Shown one piece after another: positions 6,109 to 10,349 of a stretch of 10,349 nucleotides of DNA; positions within the stretch are counted from its first letter, which is position 1, and each line of letters opens with the position of its first letter. The stretch comes from Nocardioidaceae bacterium UBA4001 (GTDB taxonomy: Bacteria > Actinomycetota > Actinomycetes > Propionibacteriales > Nocardioidaceae). The DNA is taken from positions 1 to 10,349 of the forward strand of contig DGBP01000082.1 in NCBI GenBank assembly GCA_002384855.1, given 5' to 3'. The position numbers and the translations under genes were made by a program. The notes below the pieces were generated by a model, which was not told the DNA's origin, made no database searches, and saw only the letters and a program-made list of their open reading frames with translations.

Positions 6109-7161
6109 ATGCCGCACGCGTTCGTCGAGAAGGCCGAGCCCGCCGTCCTCCGCGCCCTCATGGCCCTGCCCCGACCGGTGATGCGTGCCCTCGCCGGCCG
6201 GCCGGTCGTCGTCGACGGCCAGATGCTCGACACCGAGACCCAGCTCATGCTCCGCCTGCAGCGGCTCACGGGCGAGCCGGCGGCCGAGACGCTGCCGATG
6301 GAGGACGCGCGGGTGGCCATCCGGCGCCAGGCCCGGATGGTGGGCGGCAACCAGCCGATCGGCCTGGTGCGCGACCTGAGCGTGCCGGGCGCCGAGGAGG
6401 AGATCCCGGCGCGCCTCTACGTCCCCCGCGGCCGCGTGGCGAGCCCTCGTCCGTCGCCGCTGCTGTTCTTCGTGCACGGCGGCGGGATGATGTTCGGCGA
6501 CCTCGACTCCCACGACGCCATGTGCCGATTCCTCGCCGAGCACGCCGACGTCCGGGTGCTGTCGATCGACTACCGCCTCGCGCCGGAGCACCCCTTCCCG
6601 GCGGCCGTGGAGGACTGCTGGGCGTCGTTCCAGTGGGTCAGCGAGTACGCCGAGCAGCTCGGCGTCGACCCGGACCGGATCGCGGTGGGTGGCGACTCGG
6701 CGGGCGGCTACCTCAGCGCCGTGACGGCGATCCGGGCCGCCGAGGCGGGGCTGCCGGTGGCCTACCAGCTGCTGATCTACCCGGTCACGAACATGGCCGA
6801 CAAGAGCGACAGCCGGGTGACCTTCGGCGAGGGGTTCTTCCTCACCTCGGCGTTCATGGACCTCGCGGAGGCGTCGTACATCCTCGACCACCACGACCGC
6901 CGCGACCCCCGGATCTCGGTGTACTTCCACGACAGCGTCCCGGCGAACCTCGCGCCCGCCTTCGTGGCGACGGCCGGGTTCGACCCCCTGCGCGACGAGG
7001 GGGAGGCCTACGCTCAGCTGCTCGCGGAGCGGGGAGTCGAGGTGGAGATGCAGCGCTACCCGGGGTTCATCCACGGCTTCGCCAACGTGGTCGGCGTCGG
7101 GCGGAGCAACCGCGACGCGATGCGCTCGATCGCCCAGCGGCTGCGGCGGGCGCTGGCCTGA
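6109..7161 (+). CDS. Alpha/beta hydrolase of the HSL (hormone-sensitive lipase) family
   Basis: This 350-residue protein is a predicted carboxylesterase or lipase of the alpha/beta hydrolase fold-3 group. The oxyanion-hole motif HGGG is at 123-126 (FFVHGGGMMFGD). The DYRLAPEHPFPAAVED block at 154-169 is the family signature. The nucleophile is Ser197 in GGDSAGG, the acid Asp292 in GFDPLRDEG, and the base His322 in GFIHGF, so the catalytic triad is complete. The first 90 residues form a helical cap and include ALPRPVMRALAGRPVVVDG. No signal peptide is present, so it should be cytoplasmic. The substrate cannot be told from sequence; short- to medium-chain esters are usual for the family. The ATG appears to be leaderless. 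The gene ends 13 bases from the convergent mshD stop. Confidence 0.9.
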   Translation: MPHAFVEKAEPAVLRALMALPRPVMRALAGRPVVVDGQMLDTETQLMLRLQRLTGEPAAETLPMEDARVAIRRQARMVGGNQPIGLVRDLSVPGAEEEIPARLYVPRGRVASPRPSPLLFFVHGGGMMFGDLDSHDAMCRFLAEHADVRVLSIDYRLAPEHPFPAAVEDCWASFQWVSEYAEQLGVDPDRIAVGGDSAGGYLSAVTAIRAAEAGLPVAYQLLIYPVTNMADKSDSRVTFGEGFFLTSAFMDLAEASYILDHHDRRDPRISVYFHDSVPANLAPAFVATAGFDPLRDEGEAYAQLLAERGVEVEMQRYPGFIHGFANVVGVGRSNRDAMRSIAQRLRRALA

Positions 7162-7181
7162 GGCGGGGCCCCGTTCAGGCC
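7155..7181. terminator. Palindrome holding both convergent stop codons (candidate bidirectional terminator)
   Basis: GGCCTGA at 7155-7161 and TCAGGCC at 7175-7181 are perfect inverted repeats. The hydrolase stop (7159-7161) lies in one arm and the mshD stop (7175-7177, minus strand) in the other. Inside the loop is a second palindrome, CGGGGCCCCG, at 7164-7173, so the whole 27 bases can fold with a one-base offset. There is no T-run on either side, so terminator function is inferred from position and symmetry. Confidence 0.55.
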
Positions 7182-8140
7182 GGGCCGCGGGCGTACATCA
7201 CGTCGGTGTCCTCGTCGGCGTGGGTGAACCCGAGGCCGGAGTACACCGCGACCGCCGGGGCGTTGTCGGCCTCGACGTAGAGGAGCACCTCGCGCAGCCC
7301 CCGCTGCTGCAGGTGGTGCAGCCCGGTCAGCGTGAGCTGCCGGCCCAGGCCCCGGCCCTGTGCCACGGGGGAGATGCCGACGACGTACACCTCACCGACG
7401 GCGTCGTCGTGGACCTTGGTCCAGTGGAAGCCCAGCAGCGACGGGCTGTCCACGAGCTGGTCGGCCTCCCCGGGAGGGGCGTCCGCGGGCTCGGCGAGGA
7501 AGAACCCCTCAGGGTCGAACCACGGCTCGGCCATCCGCTGCTCGAGGTCGGCGCGCGTCATCGCCCCCTGCTCGGGGTGGTCGACGAACGCCTCCGCGTT
7601 GAGCGCGAGGAAGGCGTCCTCGTCCTGGCCCGGCCGGAAGGTGCGTACGACGACCCCGCCCGCCGTCTCGACCGGGGGCAGGGGGTGGTCGGGGGAGAGC
7701 GGGCGGCGCATCACCCACAGGTCGCGGACCCGCTCGAGGCCGAGGGACTGGGCCAGCCGGGCCGCGGCGGGCTGGTTGCCGTGGGACCAGGTGGTGACCG
7801 GGACGTCTGCGTACGCCCCGAGGGCCTCCTGCGCGAGCGCCCTCCCGACCCCGAGACCGCGCGAGGCCGGTGCGACGGCGAGGCTCAGCGCGACCGAGCC
7901 GCCGTCGTGCGAGACCAGCGCGAAGCCGAGCAGCGCGCCCGCGTCGTCACGGGCGACCCACAGCGCCTTGTCCGTCAGGCTGTGGTGCCGCAGCGACAGC
8001 AGGGTGGCCTCGTCGAGTGGACTGTTGCCGTCGGTGCGGGTGGCCTCGTCGGCAACGCGTCGTACGTCTTCGACGACGGAGGCAACCGATCGGGCCTCCG
8101 ATGCGTCTACCTGGTCAGGACCGACTCGCGAGATCGACAT
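7175..8140 (-). CDS. mshD: Mycothiol synthase (GlcN-Ins-Cys acetyltransferase)
   Basis: MshD catalyses the last step of mycothiol synthesis, acetylating the cysteinyl amine of Cys-GlcN-Ins with acetyl-CoA in the cytoplasm. The 321-residue protein has two GNAT domains in tandem, as expected. The N-terminal domain carries an acetyl-CoA loop R94-GLGVGRAL preceded by the strand ALSLAVAP. The C-terminal, catalytic domain has VYVVGISPVA followed by Q261-GRGLGRQL and then VLLYVEADNAPAVAVYSGLGF (285-305), the standard end of a GNAT fold. PWFDPEGFFLAE (206-217) is also characteristic of the family. The ATG at 8140 gives the usual length. A GTG at 8143, one codon upstream, is an alternative, because a TAGAGT -10 lies seven bases before it. 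Its place next to glnR matches the arrangement recalled from mycobacteria. Confidence 0.93.
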   Translation of the reverse strand: MSISRVGPDQVDASEARSVASVVEDVRRVADEATRTDGNSPLDEATLLSLRHHSLTDKALWVARDDAGALLGFALVSHDGGSVALSLAVAPASRGLGVGRALAQEALGAYADVPVTTWSHGNQPAAARLAQSLGLERVRDLWVMRRPLSPDHPLPPVETAGGVVVRTFRPGQDEDAFLALNAEAFVDHPEQGAMTRADLEQRMAEPWFDPEGFFLAEPADAPPGEADQLVDSPSLLGFHWTKVHDDAVGEVYVVGISPVAQGRGLGRQLTLTGLHHLQQRGLREVLLYVEADNAPAVAVYSGLGFTHADEDTDVMYARGPA

Positions 8141-8150
8141 CACGCCGCCA

Positions 8151-8156
8151 ACTCTA
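8151..8156 (-). promoter_or_regulatory. Probable -10 element for a leaderless mshD transcript
   Basis: On the minus strand this reads TAGAGT, fitting TANNNT. It ends seven bases before a GTG (8141-8143) that is in frame with and directly precedes the mshD ATG. No Shine-Dalgarno sequence is evident. This suggests that translation begins at the 5' end of the transcript, at GTG 8143 or ATG 8140. Confidence 0.45.
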
Positions 8157-8228
8157 GGGATGGTGCATGAAGCCGGGATGACGGGGAACGGTGGGACCAG
8201 TGCTTTTTCGAGGTTTGGGAGTTTTGTC

Positions 8229-8441
8229 ATGAACGAAGCCGCAGCGCTTGCGTTCGCCGCCGCTGTCCCGTTCCTGCTGCTGGGGCTGCTCCTGTGGCTC
8301 GCGCGGCTGGAGGACACCCTCGGCGACGGGCTGGCCGTCCGGGCCCCCGACCCGACACTCACGGTCGACGCCGACGCGGTCCCGCCGATCCCGGCACAGT
8401 CAGCCCCGGTCGCAGCGGCCCCGGCGACCGCCGCGGCCTGA
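8229..8441 (+). CDS. Small single-pass membrane protein of unknown function
   Basis: The 70-residue product starts with a hydrophobic helix (about residues 5-26, AALAFAAAVPFLLLGLLLWLA). An acidic stretch follows (RLEDTLGDG), then a Pro/Ala-rich tail (VPPIPAQSAPVAAAPATAAA). No known domain is recognised. The start is well supported: GGGAG at 8217-8221 sits seven bases before the ATG, and the sequence just upstream (8201-8228) is unusually T-rich for this genome, as a promoter would be. It is divergent from mshD, with 88 bases between the starts. It converges on glnR with only three bases between the stop codons. The clean ribosome site and tight packing argue that it is a real gene. Confidence 0.72.
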   Translation: MNEAAALAFAAAVPFLLLGLLLWLARLEDTLGDGLAVRAPDPTLTVDADAVPPIPAQSAPVAAAPATAAA

Positions 8442-8444
8442 CTC

Positions 8445-9179
8445 TCAGCGACGGGTGTCGCGCTCCGCGGTGACCGGTTCGGCACCGTCGGTCTCCGCCG
8501 TCTCGGGTGGCACCACGAACCGGTAGCCGACGTTGCGCACCGTCCCGATCAACCTCTCGTTCTCGGGGCCGAGCTTGGCTCTCAGCCGCCGCACGTGGAC
8601 GTCGACCGTCCGGGTGCCGCCGAAGTAGTCGTAACCCCAGACCTCCTGCACCAGCTGCTGACGTGTGAAGACCCGCCCCGGGTGCTGGGCGAGGAACTTC
8701 AGCAGCTCGAACTCCTTGAACGTCAGGTCCAGCGGCCGTCCGCCCAGCTTGGCGGTGTACGACGCGTCGTCGACCGTCACCTCGCCGGAGCGGATCAGGT
8801 GGGCCTCCTCGTCGGGGGCCCGGCTCGCCGCGAGGCGCCCGAGCGCCATCCGCAGTCGGGCCTCGACCTCCGCCGGTCCGGCCGTGGAGAGCAGCACGTC
8901 GTCCATGCCCCAGTCCACGGCGACCACGGCGAGCCCGCCCTCGGTGACGATGAGCAGCACCGGCTGGTCCGAGCCGGTGGTACGGATCAGCCGGCACAGG
9001 TCGCGTGCGTGGGCGAGGTCCTGGCGCCCGTCGACGAGCACCACGTCCGAGCTGGGTGCCTCCAGCAGGGCGCTGCCCTCGGCGGGGAGGATGCGCACCT
9101 GGTGGGGGAGCAGGGCCAGCGCGGGCAGGACCTCGGTGGACGGCTGCAGGGCGCCGGTCAGCAGCAGCAGGGTGCTCAC
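8445..9179 (-). CDS. glnR: GlnR-type nitrogen regulator (OmpR-family winged-helix response regulator)
   Basis: GlnR is the global nitrogen regulator of actinomycetes, controlling genes such as glnA, amtB and nirB. This 244-residue protein starts LLLLTGALQPSTEVLPALALL and has an atypical receiver domain (about 1-118) with Asp50 in VVLVDGR. It includes TEGGLAVVAVDWGMDDVLL (79-97), a block I recall from Streptomyces GlnR. The winged-helix DNA-binding domain spans about 148-222 with LDLTFKEFELLKFLAQHPGR, VWGYDYFGGTRTVDVHVRRL and GTVRNVGYRFV, near-identical to the GlnR/Rv0818 group. GlnR is an orphan regulator, and no histidine kinase is seen here. The GTG start at 9179 is preceded by GAGGAGG at 9184-9190 with short, four-base spacing. 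The frame is open further upstream, but that extension has no family resemblance. It is divergent from the MoaD-like gene. Confidence 0.9.
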   Translation of the reverse strand: MSTLLLLTGALQPSTEVLPALALLPHQVRILPAEGSALLEAPSSDVVLVDGRQDLAHARDLCRLIRTTGSDQPVLLIVTEGGLAVVAVDWGMDDVLLSTAGPAEVEARLRMALGRLAASRAPDEEAHLIRSGEVTVDDASYTAKLGGRPLDLTFKEFELLKFLAQHPGRVFTRQQLVQEVWGYDYFGGTRTVDVHVRRLRAKLGPENERLIGTVRNVGYRFVVPPETAETDGAEPVTAERDTRR

Positions 9180-9246
9180 GGCACCTCCTCGGGTACGCCG
9201 CACGGGCACCCGGCGGCTGTTTGGCCTCGTAGGGCAGGATACCGAC

Positions 9247-9543
9247 ATGGCAGAGGCGGTCGGTCCGAACGCGGTCCCCGGCGAGACGGTGCGCGTCCGG
9301 TACTGGGCAGGCGCGCGCGCTGCCGCCGGCCTCGCGGAGGAGCCCTTCCCGGCACCCACGACACTCGCCGACCTGCTCGGCGAGGTGGTCGCACGCCACC
9401 TCGACCGGCCTCGGCTGAAGGACGTCGTCTCGGTCTGCTCGGTCCTGGTCGGGGACCGCCCGGTCAGTACGTCGGACCCGGCGAACGTCGTGCTCCGCCC
9501 CGGTGACACCGTCGAGCTGCTGCCGCCGTTCGCGGGGGGCTGA
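9247..9543 (+). CDS. MoaD/ThiS-family sulfur-carrier-like protein
   Basis: This 98-residue protein has the beta-grasp pattern of small ubiquitin-like sulfur carriers. It begins with the strand VRVRYWAGARAAAG (15-28), which is MoaD-like. A helix follows (TTLADLLGEVVARHL), then the end block NVVLRPGDTVELLPPFAGG. The terminal Gly97-Gly98 is the residue pair that E1-like enzymes adenylate and thiocarboxylate. It may serve molybdopterin, thiamine or another sulfur-transfer route; no MoeB/ThiF or MoaE partner is in the window, so its pathway is open. AGGA at 9236-9239 lies seven bases before the ATG, which supports the start. It is divergent from glnR, with 67 bases between the starts. Confidence 0.85.
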   Translation: MAEAVGPNAVPGETVRVRYWAGARAAAGLAEEPFPAPTTLADLLGEVVARHLDRPRLKDVVSVCSVLVGDRPVSTSDPANVVLRPGDTVELLPPFAGG

Positions 9544-9596
9544 CCGGCCGAGTCGGGCGGATGCCCGCGGCCCCGGACCGTCCCCCGATGGAGTGA

Positions 9597-9624
9597 CGGA
9601 CATCGTCGGTCCGAACGACGTTTT
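9597..9624 (+). terminator. Weak hairpin with T-run after the MoaD-like gene
   Basis: CGTCG (9604-9608) pairs with CGACG (9616-9620) around a seven-base loop and is followed by TTTT at 9621-9624, then CTCTTG. This is the only hairpin plus T-run in the window and could end the MoaD-like transcript. The stem is only five pairs. A second stem, CGGAC (9597-9601) with GTCCG (9609-9613), overlaps it and would exclude it. Confidence 0.4.
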
Positions 9625-9660
9625 CTCTTGTGTGCAAGGCGAGTCCCGCCGTGTCGAAAG

Positions 9661-9666
9661 TAAAAT
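9661..9666 (+). promoter_or_regulatory. Possible -10 element for the secreted-protein gene
   Basis: TAAAAT fits TANNNT and lies in a short AT-richer patch that stands out from the surrounding sequence. It would give a leader of roughly 125 bases before the ATG at 9799. No convincing -35 is seen at 16-19 bases. Confidence 0.35.
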
Positions 9667-9672
9667 CTCCTG

Positions 9673-9772
9673 GGTTCCCCGGCTGAACCGGTATCCGCGC
9701 GGGCAGTGCCCCGTTGTCTCACCTGTCCCGTCCAACCACAGGCGGCACACATGTTCTGGCCCCGAGCGGGCC
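9673..9772 (+). other. Hairpin-rich 5' leader of the secreted-protein gene
   Basis: Four small perfect stems follow one another between the possible -10 and the ribosome site. They are GGTTC/GAACC (9673-9677 with 9685-9689), GGGC/GCCC (9701-9704 with 9708-9711), CCTGT/ACAGG (9722-9726 with 9738-9742) and GGCCC/GGGCC (9758-9762 with 9768-9772). In GC-rich DNA short stems arise by chance, so this may be unstructured leader. It does not match any riboswitch that I know well. Confidence 0.3.
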
Positions 9773-9798
9773 GGGGGGAATCCAAAGGGGTACGACCG

Positions 9799-10349
9799 AT
9801 GCGCAAGCACAACCTGCTGCGCGTGGCCGCAGCCACGACGGTCGCGGTCTTCATGACCGTGGGCGGTCTTGGTCCGGTGCACGCCGCGAACGACCGGGCC
9901 GACGGCCGGGCCAACGGCAGCGACCGGGGCAACAGCGCGAACGCGCCCGAGAAGCACGACCCGGTGACCATCTGTCACGCCAAGGGCAACGGCGATTACG
10001 TCGAGATCACCATCGACGACGACGCCTACGAGGCCCACGTCGAGAACCACGGGGACGTCGCGCCGGCGGCGGAGGGCGGCTGCCCGGACACCGCCGGGTC
10101 CGACGACAAGGGCAAGGACGAGGAAAAGGGTGACGACAAGGGCGGCGACAAGGGCAACGGCGGTGAGGGCACCGTCCGCGTCGAGGTCTGCCACCTGGTG
10201 GGCAACGGTTCGTACCGAGTGATCGAGTTCGACGACTCCGCCCTGGACGCGCACCTCGAGCACGGTGACCTGTACCCGGTGCCGGAGGACGGCTGCCCGG
10301 TCCCCGGGGACGGTGGGACCGTCGGCGACGACCAGACCGGCGGCGAGAC
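9799..10349 (+). CDS. Secreted protein with repeated Cys-His...His-Gly-Asp...Cys motifs (runs off right edge)
   Basis: The reading frame is open to the end of the window (183 codons, no stop). AAAGGGG at 9784-9790, eight bases before the ATG, supports the start. Residues 1-29 are a Sec signal peptide with the likely cleavage site VHA-AN. A low-complexity Asn/Gly/Asp/Arg stretch follows (31-53). Two homologous units come next. The first (about 56-96) has Cys59-His60, GNGDYVEI, His80, His84-Gly-Asp and Cys95-Pro. The second (128-167) has Cys131-His132, GNGSYRVI, His152, His155-Gly-Asp and Cys166-Pro. They are joined by a Lys/Asp/Gly-rich linker (99-124), and another linker is starting at the edge, so more units may follow. 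Similar CH...HGD segments occur in secreted proteins of several phyla. Their function is not established to my knowledge; the conserved Cys and His residues suggest metal binding or a disulfide. Confidence 0.82.
   Translation, partial: MRKHNLLRVAAATTVAVFMTVGGLGPVHAANDRADGRANGSDRGNSANAPEKHDPVTICHAKGNGDYVEITIDDDAYEAHVENHGDVAPAAEGGCPDTAGSDDKGKDEEKGDDKGGDKGNGGEGTVRVEVCHLVGNGSYRVIEFDDSALDAHLEHGDLYPVPEDGCPVPGDGGTVGDDQTGGE

Noticed and set aside
8141..8485. Upstream extension of the mshD frame to 436 residues
   Set aside because: The added part is Ser/Ala low complexity, antisense to the small membrane protein, and exceeds the usual MshD length. Only the one-codon GTG alternative at 8143 is plausible.
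8665..9246. Plus-strand extension of the MoaD-like frame to 292 residues
   Set aside because: It lies antisense to glnR. The beta-grasp domain starts after the ATG at 9247, which has its own ribosome site.
9670..9798. c-di-AMP (ydaO-type) riboswitch ahead of the secreted-protein gene
   Set aside because: The context is suggestive and there is a G-rich GGGGGGAATCC stretch, but the conserved CGACAGCU-ACC 3' block is absent and the stems do not fit the known fold.
9180..10263. Upstream extension of the glnR frame (508 residues or more)
   Set aside because: The GTG at 9179 has a GAGGAGG site and matches the normal GlnR start. The extension runs antisense to the MoaD-like and secreted-protein genes.

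Overview
The window is very GC-rich, with strong third-position GC bias. It encodes a mycothiol synthase (MshD) and a GlnR-type OmpR-family regulator, so the host is an actinomycete. The gene set and protein style fit a Nocardioides-like member of the Propionibacteriales; the family-level placement is inference. All protein identities come from reading motifs and from memory of the families, not from a database search.

Layout, left to right. (1) 1-294, minus: the first 98 codons of pstS, the phosphate-binding lipoprotein. It is preceded by a clear PHO box of 11-bp direct repeats, so a pst operon should continue off the left edge. (2) 531-1418, minus: a MutT1-type fusion of a Nudix hydrolase and a histidine phosphatase. 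(3) 1466-2545, plus: a divergent gene for a membrane-anchored exported protein of unknown function. (4) 2570-3914: a self-contained-looking unit. A DUF559/AbiEi-like gene (minus) sits between two related 49-bp hairpin elements in inverted orientation. Outside the hairpins lies a 13-bp direct repeat, whose right copy is doubled in a 26-bp tandem repeat. (5) 3944-6031, minus: polyphosphate kinase ppk1, complete with its catalytic histidines. (6) 6109-7161, plus: an HSL-type alpha/beta hydrolase. (7) 7175-8140, minus: mshD, convergent with the hydrolase; both stop codons lie in the arms of one palindrome. (8) 8229-8441, plus: a 70-residue single-pass membrane protein. (9) 8445-9179, minus: glnR. 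(10) 9247-9543, plus: a MoaD/ThiS-like protein with a Gly-Gly tail. (11) 9799 to the right edge, plus: the start of a secreted protein with at least two copies of a Cys-His...His-Gly-Asp...Cys repeat, behind a leader rich in small hairpins.

Functionally the window is a phosphate, polyphosphate, nitrogen and redox housekeeping neighbourhood. PstS captures phosphate, Ppk1 stores it as polyphosphate, MutT1 cleans oxidised or dinucleotide polyphosphates, GlnR controls nitrogen genes, and MshD makes the redox buffer mycothiol. The glnR-mshD proximity, close to phosphate genes, resembles the Rv0818-Rv0819-phoT region of Mycobacterium tuberculosis, and ppk1 with mutT1 recalls Rv2984-Rv2985c (both from memory). 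The parts that look accessory are the DUF559 unit with its flanking repeats and the secreted repeat protein at the right edge. No complete defence system, CRISPR array, transposase, tRNA or rRNA was seen.
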